This document shows, piece after piece, positions 17,556 to 26,987 of a DNA stretch of 64,000 nt. Every line of letters starts with the position of its first letter. The first letter of the stretch is position 1. This DNA comes from Pseudorhodoplanes sp049324435 (GTDB taxonomy: Bacteria; Pseudomonadota; Alphaproteobacteria; Rhizobiales; Xanthobacteraceae), in assembly GCA_049324435.1 (NCBI GenBank), contig JBMOOQ010000018.1, forward strand, positions 1 through 64,000, given 5' to 3'. Position numbers and translations under genes: made by a program. Below the pieces are notes generated by a model. The model saw nothing but the letters and a program-made list of their open reading frames with translations, had not been told where the DNA came from and made no database searches.

Positions 17556-18761
17556 TCATGTGGCCGGTGCGGCCGATCGCCCGAGCCGCGAGAGCCGCTC
17601 TCCGATCGCGTTGACCGCATTGGTGACAAAGGCCGGAGGTTCGATCTCCAGTCCGCGGTGAATAGCGTAAAGCCCAAGGCCGGACGCGACCGCGAGAAGC
17701 AGGTATTGCAGGGCCAGAACCCACGGATAGCGTACGCACAACACAATCACCACGAAGCCCATCAGACGGATGACCGAGATCGCAATGGCTGCGCCGGCGA
17801 CAGACATGGCGCGCCCCTGCCGGGTCGTGCGCGGCGCTCCGAGATAGGCAAAGGTGATGATGGTAAAAACGATGGGATAGATCGGCGCAAAGATGCGGTC
17901 ATGCAGTTCGGCGCGTACCTGTCCGGGTTGCAGCTTTGTCTTTTCGGGATCGTTGTCGAGCAACTCCCAGAAAAAACGATCGCGAGCCGAAATTCGCTGG
18001 ACCCTTTGACCGCTGCCCGCCTGCGCGAGATCGAGCGCGTAGCGCTCGAACTTCACGACGGTGGGGTCTTTCGGCTTGAGGGGACCGGTTTCGCCCTTCT
18101 GACGTTGCGTGAGTTCAATGCGCTGGACGTTGCCGTTTTCCAGGACGAGAAACGTGCCGCGATCGTCCTTCACGATGGTTCCCTGTTCGGCAAGGAAGGT
18201 CGCGCGTTCCTTTTGACTGCGGCGATCGTCAACGAAAACGCCAAGCAATTGGCCGTTGGCCGAGCGCTCGCGAATATGAAACACCAGCCCGCGTTCGAAA
18301 CCGTTGAAGCGCCCCGGTTGAACCACGTTGCCGACGAGGTCGGCGCGCACCTCATTCGCCCAGCGATTGAGGGTTTGAAGTCCAAGCGGCCCAAGCCAGC
18401 TTCCGATCACCGTCATGGTTGCGCTGACCATGACCGCCATCAGCAGGAAAGGCCGGAACAGCGCCCAGGGCGACATCCCTGCCGCGTTCATGACGATCAG
18501 TTCGGAATCGTTCGACAGACGGCCGATCGCGTGCATGACAGCGATCATCAACGCGATGGGGGCGATCACCAGCACAAGCATCGGGATAATCAGGCCGGTA
18601 ATGCCAAGGAAAACCAGCACGGTCTGCCCGCGGCTGGTCATGAGATCGATGTCGCGCAACGCCTGGGTGATCCAGATCACCGACGTCAGGCTGAACAGCA
18701 CGATGATGAAGGCGCTGAAGGTGGCGCTGAAAATGTAGCGGTTGATCGCGCCAAGACCCAT
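17556..18761 (-). CDS. lptF: LPS export ABC transporter permease LptF
   Basis: 401 residues, the partner permease of LptG. It starts MGLGAINRYIFSATF, matching the family N-terminus, and has SDSELIVMNAAGMSPWAL in the cytoplasmic coupling region, a periplasmic domain and C-terminal helices. The frame remains open for about 150 codons upstream, but that part is low-complexity basic sequence without family resemblance. First gene of the lpt-surA-pdxA-rsmA run and divergent from pepA. Confidence 0.94.
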   Translation of the reverse strand: MGLGAINRYIFSATFSAFIIVLFSLTSVIWITQALRDIDLMTSRGQTVLVFLGITGLIIPMLVLVIAPIALMIAVMHAIGRLSNDSELIVMNAAGMSPWALFRPFLLMAVMVSATMTVIGSWLGPLGLQTLNRWANEVRADLVGNVVQPGRFNGFERGLVFHIRERSANGQLLGVFVDDRRSQKERATFLAEQGTIVKDDRGTFLVLENGNVQRIELTQRQKGETGPLKPKDPTVVKFERYALDLAQAGSGQRVQRISARDRFFWELLDNDPEKTKLQPGQVRAELHDRIFAPIYPIVFTIITFAYLGAPRTTRQGRAMSVAGAAIAISVIRLMGFVVIVLCVRYPWVLALQYLLLAVASGLGLYAIHRGLEIEPPAFVTNAVNAIGERLSRLGRSAAPAT

Positions 18762-19259
18762 GCCAAGTCGCGAGCCAAGTCGCGGGAACTGCGGCACGCC
18801 GAACGGCGCTTTCGGCCAGCCAAAACCGCGCCGCGGCCAGCGCAGCCGCAGTGCAGGCAGCTTCAGCGATCCAGATCCGAACGACGCCATACGGCCCGAT
18901 ATTCCCCCTGATACCGTCCACAGGCCCGGTCCGGACCCTTGGCGGCCAGCGCCGAAGCTTCCCCAAGCCCCTTTGCGCCGATGATTCATGATCGATTCAC
19001 AAAGTGGCCCAGCCAAGGCAAAGCTGTTGAAAATGCATCGAAAAAAGTTAATCCGGCAGCAAGATTTACGGCTCTGTGACTTCCGGAGCACGATCCGTCT
19101 CCGGTCAGGTTCCATTATGGTTAACGAACCGCGATTCCGGATGGTAAAGCCGGTTGATATTTGAGACACCGGACCTTCTGCGGCTAGGTTTTTCTCGGCT
19201 ACAGAGAGCTGCAATGACCATGAGGGCTGCGGATCGATGGCCGCTCCAACGACAGGACG
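18762..19259. other. Divergent intergenic region between lptF and pepA
   Basis: A 498-base gap that must hold promoters for both directions. A 10-base direct repeat, CCAAGTCGCG, occurs twice around 18763-18785, right before the lptF start. An AT-richer patch occurs at 19015-19060. No strong -35/-10 pair or hairpin stands out, and no gene is supported. Confidence 0.4.
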
Positions 19260-20780
19260 ATGAAACGCATGGCTGGCGCTCCAAAAATCGGATTTTCATC
19301 CTATTCTGCGCCGGAGAAGGGCGTTCTGATCGTGTTCTGCGGCGTCGGGCTGAAATTCGGACCGGCAACTCGGGCAATGCTCGGGCCGGTCCGTGACCTT
19401 ATTGATCGTGCCGCGGCGGCCGACAGCTTCAAGGGCAAGAGCGGGAAGGCGCTCAATCTGATTGCACCGGCCGGCCTCAAGGTGTCCCGCCTGATTGTGG
19501 TCGGGCTTGGGGGCGGCGAGGCCGGGACGCCCGAAGGCGCGAAGCCCGAGGACATGGTCAAGCTCGGCGGAGCCGCGTTCGGCCGTGTACCGGCAAATGC
19601 TTCCGAAATCGCTATCATGGCAGAGGGCCCGGACGGGCCGATGACCGCCGAACAGGCGGCCGATCTCGCGCTTGGCGCTGTGCTGCGCGCCTATTCCTTT
19701 GACCGCTACAAGACCAAGAAGAAGGACGACGACGACAAGCCGAAGCAGCGCAAGCTCACAATCGGCACAAGCGCACCGGACAAGGCGCGCAAGGCTTATG
19801 TCTCGCGCGAGGCAATCGCCGAAGGCGTGACGATCGCGCGCGACCTCGTGAACGAACCCGCCAACATCCTGTATCCGGAGGAATTCGCCCGCCGCGCCAG
19901 TGCCTTGCGGAAGGTTGGAGTCGAGGTTCAGATCTTCGACAAAAAGGCGCTGACCAAGCTCAAGATGAATGCATTGCTTGGCGTCGGGCAGGGCTCGGTA
20001 CGTGAGAGCCGGGTCGTGGTGATGCGCTGGAACGGCGGCAAGAAGGGTGCCAAGCCATTGGCTTTCATAGGGAAAGGCGTTTGTTTCGATACCGGCGGCA
20101 TCTCCATCAAGCCGGCGGCCGGCATGGAGGACATGAAAGGCGACATGGCGGGCGCCGCCTGCGTAGTCGGGCTGATGCACACGCTGGCGTCGCGAAAGGC
20201 CAAGGCGAACGTGGTCGGCGCGATCGGCCTGGTCGAGAATATGCCGGACGGCAATGCCCAGAGGCCGGGCGATATCGTCACCTCGATGTCCGGCCAAACC
20301 ATTGAGATCATTAACACCGACGCCGAGGGGCGGCTCGTCCTGGCGGACGTGCTGTGGTACGTCGCCAAGACCTACAAGCCTGAATTCATGGTGGATTTGG
20401 CGACGCTGACGGGCGCCATCATCGTCTCGCTCGGGCACGAATATGCCGGGCTGTTTTCCAACGACGACAAGCTCGCGGAAAGGCTCATAGAAGCCGGAAA
20501 GCTCAGCGGCGAGCGTGTCTGGAGGATGCCGCTCGGGCCGGAATACGACAAGCAGATCGATTCGAAGTTCGCCGACATGAAGAATACCGGCGGCCGGATG
20601 GGCGGGGCGATCACCGCCGCGCAATTCCTCCAGCGCTTCGTCGACAAGACCCCATGGGCGCATCTCGACATTGCCGGGACCGGCATGGCATCGCCGCAGA
20701 CCGACATCAACAAGAGCTGGGGATCCGGGTTTGGCGTGCGACTGCTCGACCGGCTGGTGGCCGATTCCTACGAAAAATAG
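19260..20780 (+). CDS. pepA: Leucyl aminopeptidase (M17)
   Basis: 506 residues, the usual length. It is a two-metal aminopeptidase in the cytoplasm. Metal and catalytic residues are visible in GKGVCFDTGG (Lys272, Asp277) and the family signature NTDAEGR (352-358). The N-terminal macro-like domain precedes a Lys/Asp-rich linker (KKKDDDDKPKQRK) near residues 152-165. E. coli PepA also binds DNA; whether this one does is unknown. Confidence 0.95.
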   Translation: MKRMAGAPKIGFSSYSAPEKGVLIVFCGVGLKFGPATRAMLGPVRDLIDRAAAADSFKGKSGKALNLIAPAGLKVSRLIVVGLGGGEAGTPEGAKPEDMVKLGGAAFGRVPANASEIAIMAEGPDGPMTAEQAADLALGAVLRAYSFDRYKTKKKDDDDKPKQRKLTIGTSAPDKARKAYVSREAIAEGVTIARDLVNEPANILYPEEFARRASALRKVGVEVQIFDKKALTKLKMNALLGVGQGSVRESRVVVMRWNGGKKGAKPLAFIGKGVCFDTGGISIKPAAGMEDMKGDMAGAACVVGLMHTLASRKAKANVVGAIGLVENMPDGNAQRPGDIVTSMSGQTIEIINTDAEGRLVLADVLWYVAKTYKPEFMVDLATLTGAIIVSLGHEYAGLFSNDDKLAERLIEAGKLSGERVWRMPLGPEYDKQIDSKFADMKNTGGRMGGAITAAQFLQRFVDKTPWAHLDIAGTGMASPQTDINKSWGSGFGVRLLDRLVADSYEK

Positions 20781-20802
20781 TCAGTGCGGCGGACCTGCGG
20801 CG

Positions 20803-22182
20803 ATGGCGCGGGCGTTTGCTGCGGCGCTGCTTGCATCGATGCTGGTGGTTCCGGCGCAGGCAATCGCCGAGGCTCCGGTCGCGGACCGCGTTGCGGTTCA
20901 GGACGAGAACGGCCGAACGGTAGCCGAGGCGGGAATCGTTGCGTTTCTGCGAAAGTCCCAGTCCGGCCGCCGGCCGGTGACATTTGTGATCGGCGGCGGA
21001 CCGGGAACATCGTCGGCCTATCTCAATCTCGGTGCGCTCGGCCCGTCGCGGATCGTCTTGAGTGGTGCGGCGTCCGACCTGCGGCCGCTTGTGGTCAACG
21101 AGGAGACCTGGCTCGGCCTGACCGATCTCATCTTTGTCGATCCGCCGGGCACCGGGCAGGGCCGTCTTCTTCGAACCGATGCGAAGACCAGGGAGCGGGT
21201 CTGGTCGGTGGACGGCGATATCGACCTGCTCGCGGACGCGATTGCGTCATGGCTTCGCAAGCACGATCGTTCCAACGCAATCAAGGTTCTGATGGGCCAG
21301 AGTTACGGCGGGTTCCGCGCACCGCGCATCGCGGAGGCGCTGCACAAGCGCCACGGTGTCGCGCTCAATGGCCTGATTCTGGTCTCGCCGGTTCTCGATT
21401 ACGGCTGGCGGTATCACGCAAGGTCGTCTCCGATTTCGTATCTGACGCTGCTGCCGTCATTCGCAGCGGCCCGCATGGAGAGCGAAGGCGCATTCGATGC
21501 GCAGAAGCTCGTCGCCGTGCAGGATTATGCCAGCGGGGCCTTCGTCGAGGATTATCTCAAGGGGCCGCGCAATCGCGAGGCGTTGCAGCGCATGATCGTT
21601 CGCGTGACGGCGATCACCGGATTGCCCCGCGCAGCGGTCGAAGCTGCCAGAGGTCGCGTCGACGAACATCTGTTCACGCGCGAATTTGCACGGCAGAGCG
21701 GCAAGGTGGCTTCGACCTACGATCCCGGAACCGCTACCGACGATCCCGATCCGTCCACGCCGCGCCCGGATGTCGCCGATCCGTTCCTTGCCGCGCTAAA
21801 GGCGCCGCTGACCGCGGGCATGACCAATCTGTTGCGTGAGAACGGCAAGCCGCCCTCGATCCCCTACCTGGTTTCGAACGACACGGTGTTTCAAAACTGG
21901 CAGTGGAGCGATGGCCACGGCATGCCTGAGGCGGTGACGGCCTTGCGCAAGATGCTTGCGCTCGATCAGGGGCTGCAGGTTCTAATCGCGCACGGCTATT
22001 CGGATCTGCAGACGCCGTATTTCGAGAGCGCGCTGATCCTGTCGCAACTCCCGGAATTCGGCGGCCGGATCCAGCAGCGCAACTATCGCGGGGGGCATAT
22101 GTTCTACAGCCGCGACGAGTCCCGCATTCAGTTCAGACGCGATGCGGAAGCGTTTTTCGGCGCAATGCTGAAACGGCCATGA
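20803..22182 (+). CDS. Exported serine carboxypeptidase-like (S10 family) peptidase
   Basis: 459 residues. It begins with a signal peptide (MARAFAAALL to about residue 22). The alpha/beta-hydrolase fold shows GGGPGTSSAYLN (oxyanion region), FVDPPGTGQG, the nucleophile elbow GQSYGG (Ser167), and the C-terminal RNYRGGHMFY with the catalytic His. This matches bacterial S10-type peptidases of uncertain substrate. The start lies 22 bases after the pepA stop, so co-transcription with pepA is likely. Confidence 0.85.
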   Translation: MARAFAAALLASMLVVPAQAIAEAPVADRVAVQDENGRTVAEAGIVAFLRKSQSGRRPVTFVIGGGPGTSSAYLNLGALGPSRIVLSGAASDLRPLVVNEETWLGLTDLIFVDPPGTGQGRLLRTDAKTRERVWSVDGDIDLLADAIASWLRKHDRSNAIKVLMGQSYGGFRAPRIAEALHKRHGVALNGLILVSPVLDYGWRYHARSSPISYLTLLPSFAAARMESEGAFDAQKLVAVQDYASGAFVEDYLKGPRNREALQRMIVRVTAITGLPRAAVEAARGRVDEHLFTREFARQSGKVASTYDPGTATDDPDPSTPRPDVADPFLAALKAPLTAGMTNLLRENGKPPSIPYLVSNDTVFQNWQWSDGHGMPEAVTALRKMLALDQGLQVLIAHGYSDLQTPYFESALILSQLPEFGGRIQQRNYRGGHMFYSRDESRIQFRRDAEAFFGAMLKRP

Positions 22183-22220
22183 CCGGCGAGCCATGAATAA
22201 CGCGCCATGAATAATATGCC

Positions 22221-22673
22221 ATGACGGAAGTCCGCTTCTATCATCTGCTGGACCAAAAGCTGGAGCGCGTGCTGCCGCAGCTGCTTGAGGTCTCGTTGCA
22301 GCGCGGATGGCGTGTCGTGGTGCAGGCCGCATCGGACGAGCGCGTCGAGGCACTCGACACGCATTTGTGGACCTATCGCGACGACAGCTTCTTGCCACAC
22401 GGAACGGCGCGCAATCCGGATGCGGCCGATCAGCCGGTGCTGCTGACCGCCGACGAAAGCAACGCCAACGCCGCGACAGTGCGCTTTCTGATCGACGGCG
22501 CACCGCTTCCGGCGGATGTCTCGCAATATGAGCGGCTGGTTGTGATCTTCGACGGCAATGACGAGGATCTGGTTGCCCGGGCGCGCGAGCAATGGACGCA
22601 GACCAGGGCGCAAGGGCATGACGCGAGCTACTGGCAGCCGGACGAGAGCGGACGCTGGGTGCAGAAGGCGTAA
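22221..22673 (+). CDS. holC: DNA polymerase III chi subunit
   Basis: 150 residues, the family length. It starts with TEVRFYHLL, and the conserved segments LWTYRDDSFLPHG, PVLLTADESNANAATVRFLIDG and ERLVVIFDGNDEDLVARAREQW are characteristic of HolC. It links the clamp loader to SSB at the replication fork. It follows the S10 peptidase by 38 bases. The pepA-holC association is common in proteobacteria. Confidence 0.94.
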   Translation: MTEVRFYHLLDQKLERVLPQLLEVSLQRGWRVVVQAASDERVEALDTHLWTYRDDSFLPHGTARNPDAADQPVLLTADESNANAATVRFLIDGAPLPADVSQYERLVVIFDGNDEDLVARAREQWTQTRAQGHDASYWQPDESGRWVQKA

Positions 22674-22892
22674 CCGCTCGCCATGCCGGTTCCACCTGGC
22701 GCGCGGCGCGCGCGTAGACTTTCGTTATCCATCTTAAATATCTGTATTTATTGCGGTTTTGTCCCTGGATCGAGCTTTGGTTTGCGGCGTTAACGAGCGT
22801 CTGCGTTTTACGCCGGGCCGCGTTGATCGCTGCCATGTTGCTGACTAACAATCCGGGCTTGTTGGACCGCGTAAGCAAGGCCGGGGGTTTTG

Positions 22893-23474
22893 GTGCAAGA
22901 GCGGGTGTTGACGAGACGCATGGAGCGGATGGCGCTGCCTGTCGCCGCGCTGCTGCTCATGTCCGCGTGCGCGACACCCGATACCACCGAGCCGGCAGGC
23001 AAGCTCTCCGATACTTTCGCGACGCCGGCATGGGCACAGGCCAATCAGGCACGCCAAACGGCCACCCGCGCGATCACCCAGAACGATCTCATGAATCAGG
23101 ACGGCTCCTGCGCAGTTCCTGCCTCGACCGATGGCGTCGCACCGGCCGCATCGGACGCAGATGCTGCACTCGCCGGTCAGGGTGAATTGCCGCAGGTGCA
23201 AGGCGGTGTCGCACTCGGCATGACCGAATGTCAGGTGCTGCAACGCACCGGCGCTCCGGATACTTTCAACATTTCTGCCGAAGGTGCCGAGCGCATCGCG
23301 ACACTCACAGTGACTCGCGGTTCGTGGCCGGGCCTGTACCGGTTCCGCGGCGGCCGGCTGGTATCGATCGAGCAGGTTGCGGTGCCGGCGCCGGCCAAAC
23401 CGGCGCGCACGTCCAAGCCGAAGAAGACGGCGACCAAATCGCAGCAGACTCCGTTGCGCGGCGCGCAGCAATAG
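22893..23474 (+). CDS. Predicted lipoprotein of unknown function
   Basis: 193 residues. The lipobox-like LLLMSAC within the first 26 residues suggests acylation at that cysteine and export to the periplasmic side of a membrane. Two more cysteines (SCAVPAS and ECQVLQ) occur in the folded part around residues 72-112. The LGMTECQVLQRTGAPDTFNI segment resembles SmpA/BamE-like small domains (a 'GMT' turn and 'G.P' turn). The last 30 residues are Lys/Pro/Thr-rich. Translation may start at GTG 22893 (GGGGG upstream) or ATG 22920. Confidence 0.7.
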   Translation: MQERVLTRRMERMALPVAALLLMSACATPDTTEPAGKLSDTFATPAWAQANQARQTATRAITQNDLMNQDGSCAVPASTDGVAPAASDADAALAGQGELPQVQGGVALGMTECQVLQRTGAPDTFNISAEGAERIATLTVTRGSWPGLYRFRGGRLVSIEQVAVPAPAKPARTSKPKKTATKSQQTPLRGAQQ

Positions 23475-23512
23475 CGAGGTCTGTCTCAACCAATCATTGC
23501 ATGAGGCCGCAC

Positions 23513-23530
23513 CGGCACGTGCACGTGCCG
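23513..23530. promoter_or_regulatory. Perfect 18-bp palindrome upstream of the Bug gene
   Basis: CGGCACGTG is followed immediately by its exact reverse complement CACGTGCCG, giving two overlapping CACGTG cores with no spacer. It lies 229 bases before the Bug start in a 284-base gap. The symmetry suggests a dimeric regulator operator. No regulator gene lies next to it. Confidence 0.45.
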
Positions 23531-23758
23531 CGCTTTGGCAAAACCGCGTGCGATCAAACCGCGAGTTTTGCGCGCGTCGCGTTGCGTCGCGATAATCGCC
23601 GTCGGACTTGATCCTGCTGCCGCATTGTGCAGCAATTCCCGGTGCGCGAACGGCGTCGCTGGCCCGGGACTTGCTTTTTCACGGGTGAACCACGGCACGC
23701 GCTTTGAGGATGAAGCGTGGCACCCGGTCATGGTGTTTGAGTGAAAGGATATATTCAT

Positions 23759-24742
23759 ATGAAAGCAATGCTGCGTGCCGCCGTCGCGATGGCCGTCCTG
23801 CTGACGGCTGGTGCTGCTCTTGCACAAGGGCAGGGGGCGGCTGCAAACGGAAAATATCCGGACCGGCCTGTGAAGATTGTGGTGCCGTTCCCGCCCGGCG
23901 GGGTTGCGGATGTTGTCGGCCGCCTGCTTGCGCAGAAGCTGTCGGACAATACCGGTCAGAATTTCTTTGTCGAAAATCGTCCAGGAGCGGCTGGAAATAT
24001 CGGTGCTGCCGTCGTGCAGGGAGTGCCGGGGGATGGCTACACCGTTTTGCTGACGAGTTCGAGTTTCCTGATCAATCCCGGCTTGCAGAAGGTTCCGTAC
24101 GAGCCGGTCTCGGGCTTTGCGCCGATCACCATCATCAGCGCATCGCCGAGCATTCTTGCGGTTCATCCCGGACAGCCGATGAAATCGGTCAAGGACATGA
24201 TCGATGTGGTGAAGAAGCAGCCGGGCAAGTACAGCTACGCATCCGCCGGTGTCGGTTCGACGCCGCATCTGCAGGGCGAGATGTTCAAGCAGGCGTTCGG
24301 CCTCGACATGGTGCATGTGCCGTTTGCCGGCGGCGGCCCGGCGCTGCAATCGGCAGTCGGGGGGCATACGCCGATCGTGTTCGCGGCGTTGCCGCCGGCG
24401 ATCCCGCTGATCAAGTCGGGCGATCTTCGGGCGCTCGCGATTGTCGGTCCAAAGCGCGTGTTGGCCTTACCGGACGTCCCGACCATGACCGAGGCCGGAT
24501 TGCCCGGTCAGGAGGCGGAGACGATCCTGCTCGCGCTCGCGCCCGCAGGCACGCCCAAGCCCATCATCGACGTGCTGCAGCGGGAGATCGTGAAGGCCGT
24601 GAATACGCCGGACGTCGTGCAGAAGCTCGACGCGTTCGGATTCTCGCCGCTCGGAACCACACCGGAGGAAGCGGCTGCCCGCATCAAATCCGAGCTCGAC
24701 ATGTGGGCCAAGGTCATCAAGGACGCGAAAATCCAGCAATAG
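23759..24742 (+). CDS. Bug/TctC-family periplasmic solute-binding protein
   Basis: 327 residues with a signal peptide (ending AALA near residue 22). The mature part starts with YPDRPVKIVVPFPPGG, and GRLLAQKLS, ENRPGAAGNIG and the C-terminal TPEEAAARIKSEL are hallmarks of Bug proteins, which bind carboxylates or similar small acids. AAGGA lies nine bases before the ATG. No TctA/TctB permease genes are nearby, so it may serve a distant transporter or act as a sensor partner. The ligand cannot be told from sequence. Confidence 0.92.
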   Translation: MKAMLRAAVAMAVLLTAGAALAQGQGAAANGKYPDRPVKIVVPFPPGGVADVVGRLLAQKLSDNTGQNFFVENRPGAAGNIGAAVVQGVPGDGYTVLLTSSSFLINPGLQKVPYEPVSGFAPITIISASPSILAVHPGQPMKSVKDMIDVVKKQPGKYSYASAGVGSTPHLQGEMFKQAFGLDMVHVPFAGGGPALQSAVGGHTPIVFAALPPAIPLIKSGDLRALAIVGPKRVLALPDVPTMTEAGLPGQEAETILLALAPAGTPKPIIDVLQREIVKAVNTPDVVQKLDAFGFSPLGTTPEEAAARIKSELDMWAKVIKDAKIQQ

Positions 24743-24770
24743 CGACCGGTATCGCGCAGCGTCATCGGGA

Positions 24771-26651
24771 TCAGGATGACGCCGCCTCCAGTTCGGCGCT
24801 GGCGTTCAGCCATTCCTCCTCAGCTTCGGCTAGCTTCGCCGCGGCATCGGCGCGCTCCTTCGCGAGTTGAGCGGCCTTGACCGGATCGGTGGCGAACAGG
24901 GTCGCAAGCGTCGCGTCGAGCTTTTCGATCTGGGCGTGAAGTTTCTGCGTGAGGGTTTCCGCCGCAGACACCCGTTTGCGCAATGCGGCCAGCTCGGAAC
25001 GCTTCTGCGCGGCATTCTTGCGCATCTCGATGCCGGCTTTCGGCGCCTCGTCTTTCGCGGTGCCGTTCTTGCGGGTGTCGCTGCCGTCTCCCGACAGGAT
25101 CAGGCGCCGGTAATCGTCGAGGTCGCCATCATAGGGCGCAACGCCGCCATTCTGCACGATCCAGAGCCGGTCGACGCTCGCCTCCAGCAGATACCGGTCG
25201 TGCGAGACGAGGATCACCGCACCGGGATAATCGTTGATCGCCTCGATCAATGCGGCGCGGCTGTCGATGTCGAGATGATTGGTCGGCTCGTCGAGAATGA
25301 CCAGATGAGGTCCGCCGAAGGTGGCAAGCCCGAGCATCAGACGTGCCTTCTCGCCGCCGGACAGCGTTTCGACCGCGGCATCGGCGCGTGCTGCCGAAAA
25401 GCCGATGGCGCCGGCCTTGGCCCGCACTTTTGCCTCCGGCTCGTCCGGCATCAGCCGGCGCACATGATCGTAGACGCTGTCCTTCGGACGCAATTCGTCG
25501 AGCTGGTGCTGCGCGAAATAGGCGATCCGCAGCTTGTCGGCGCGGGTGATACGTCCGGACATCGGGGCGAGGCGGCCGGCCAAAAGCTTCACCAGCGTGG
25601 ACTTGCCATTACCGTTGGCGCCGAGAAGCGCGATGCGGTCGTCATCGTCGATGCGCAGCGACAGATTGCGCAGGATCGGCTTGCCCGGCTCGTAGCCGAC
25701 CGACACCCCGTCGAGGGCGAGGATCGGCGGCGACAGCGTCTTGTCAGGCGCGGGCAGGACGATCGGCCGGACCTCGTCATTCACCATTGCGGCGGGCGGT
25801 TCGAGCCTCGCCAGCATCTTTAATCGCGATTGCGCCTGACGGGCCTTGGTCGCCTTGGCGCGGAAGCGGTCGACGAAGGCCTGCAGGTGTTTGCGCTGCG
25901 CCTCCTGCTTCTTGGCGAATTTCGCGTCCAGCATCTGGCGCTCGCGGCGCTGCCGCTCGAACGACGAATAGCCGCCGCGGTAGAAGGTGAGCTTGCCGTT
26001 TTCCAGATGCAGGATGGAATCGACCGCGTTGTCGAGAAGGTCACGGTCGTGGCTGATGACCAGGACCGTGTGCGGATAGCGGGCGAGATGGTCCTCGAGC
26101 CACAGCGTGCCTTCGAGGTCGAGATAGTTGGTCGGCTCGTCAAGCAGCAAGAGGTCGGGTTCGGAGAACAGCACCGCCGCGAGCGCCACGCGCATCCGCC
26201 AGCCGCCGGAAAATTCCGACACCGCGCGGGCCTGGTCCGCAGCCGGGAAGCCCAGCCCGGACAGGATGGCGGCGGCGCGGGCCGGCGCCGAATGCGCGTC
26301 GATATCGGCCAGCCGGGTATGAATGGCAGCGATCCGATCCGGATCGGTGGCGTGTTCGGCCTCGGCGAGCAGCGATGCGCGCTCGCGGTCGGCGGCGAGA
26401 ACGACATCGATCAGGCTGTCGGGTCCGCTCGGCGCTTCCTGCAGCAGGCGTCCGACGCGCGCGCGCTGGCGCACGGTCAGCTTGCCGGATTCGGGCGCGA
26501 GATCGCCGGTGATGACATTGAAGAGCGTCGTCTTGCCGGTGCCGTTGCGGCCGACGAGGCCGGTGCGGCTTCCCGCCGGCACGCGCACCGACGCGTCGTC
26601 GATCAGAAGGCGTCCGGCGACGCGGACGGACAGGTTTTCGATGGTCAGCAT
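24771..26651 (-). CDS. ABC-F family ATP-binding protein
   Basis: 626 residues, with two ABC domains in one chain and no membrane segment. The first Walker A is GRNGTGKTT (residues 35-43), with signature FSGGWRMR. The second is GANGNGKST, with signature LSGGEKARL, and both have LLDEPTN/ILDEPTN Walker B motifs. A charged linker (KFAKKQEAQRKHLQAF) joins them, as in ribosome-acting ABC-F proteins of the Uup/YheS type. The C-terminus is a coiled coil. It probably assists stalled ribosomes rather than transport. Confidence 0.93.
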   Translation of the reverse strand: MLTIENLSVRVAGRLLIDDASVRVPAGSRTGLVGRNGTGKTTLFNVITGDLAPESGKLTVRQRARVGRLLQEAPSGPDSLIDVVLAADRERASLLAEAEHATDPDRIAAIHTRLADIDAHSAPARAAAILSGLGFPAADQARAVSEFSGGWRMRVALAAVLFSEPDLLLLDEPTNYLDLEGTLWLEDHLARYPHTVLVISHDRDLLDNAVDSILHLENGKLTFYRGGYSSFERQRRERQMLDAKFAKKQEAQRKHLQAFVDRFRAKATKARQAQSRLKMLARLEPPAAMVNDEVRPIVLPAPDKTLSPPILALDGVSVGYEPGKPILRNLSLRIDDDDRIALLGANGNGKSTLVKLLAGRLAPMSGRITRADKLRIAYFAQHQLDELRPKDSVYDHVRRLMPDEPEAKVRAKAGAIGFSAARADAAVETLSGGEKARLMLGLATFGGPHLVILDEPTNHLDIDSRAALIEAINDYPGAVILVSHDRYLLEASVDRLWIVQNGGVAPYDGDLDDYRRLILSGDGSDTRKNGTAKDEAPKAGIEMRKNAAQKRSELAALRKRVSAAETLTQKLHAQIEKLDATLATLFATDPVKAAQLAKERADAAAKLAEAEEEWLNASAELEAASS

Positions 26652-26894
26652 GCCGGCGCGTTGTGACGAATCGCAGCCGTGAGATCAACCGGGCCCGTGC
26701 GCAGCGGTTCCGGCAGCCGATTCGCGCGACAATCCCGTGTCCGAAACGCCATTTGATGAGGAAAAGAATAGTGGGGATGATTGAACATCAATGGATGACA
26801 GTGACTCTTTGCGCGAATCACGGAACATTAATGCGGGGCTAGCCCTCCGGCGGCTCGAGTGGCGTTTTCCACCTCAAACCTGAAAGAGGACGCT
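26652..26894. other. Divergent intergenic region before the lysine-rich micro-gene
   Basis: About 240 bases between the ABC-F start and the micro-gene. An AT-richer patch around 26745-26835 (ATTTGATGAGGAAAAGAATA and nearby) is the likely promoter zone for one or both, but no clear hexamer pair is claimed. Confidence 0.35.
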
Positions 26895-26945
26895 ATGGCA
26901 AAGAAGGCCAAGAAGAAAAAAGCAGCGAAGAAGAAGAAGAAGTAA
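26895..26945 (+). CDS. Lysine-rich 16-residue peptide
   Basis: The reading frame encodes M-A followed by only Lys and Ala (12 Lys, 3 Ala in total), ending with TAA. AGAGGA lies just upstream of the ATG, and a 10-bp hairpin follows ten bases after the stop. This gives a compact transcription unit. Similar short Lys/Ala-rich peptides are annotated in some Bradyrhizobium relatives, but no function is known to me. Possible roles are nucleic-acid or membrane binding. It could also be the tail of a degraded larger Lys/Ala-rich gene. Confidence 0.5.
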   Translation: MAKKAKKKKAAKKKKK

Positions 26946-26955
26946 CGAGTTTACA

Positions 26956-26987
26956 TCGGCCCGGGCAGAACACTCTTCCCGGGCCGA
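26956..26987 (+). terminator. Hairpin after the lysine-rich micro-gene
   Basis: Perfect 10-bp arms, TCGGCCCGGG and CCCGGGCCGA, enclose a 12-base loop. There is no T tract, so termination may depend on stem strength or the hairpin may stabilise the 3' end. It lies between two converging units and could serve both. Confidence 0.6.

Noticed and set aside
18762..19214. N-terminal extension of LptF of about 150 residues
   Set aside because: The extension has basic low-complexity sequence with no resemblance to LptF, while the family N-terminus begins at 18761.
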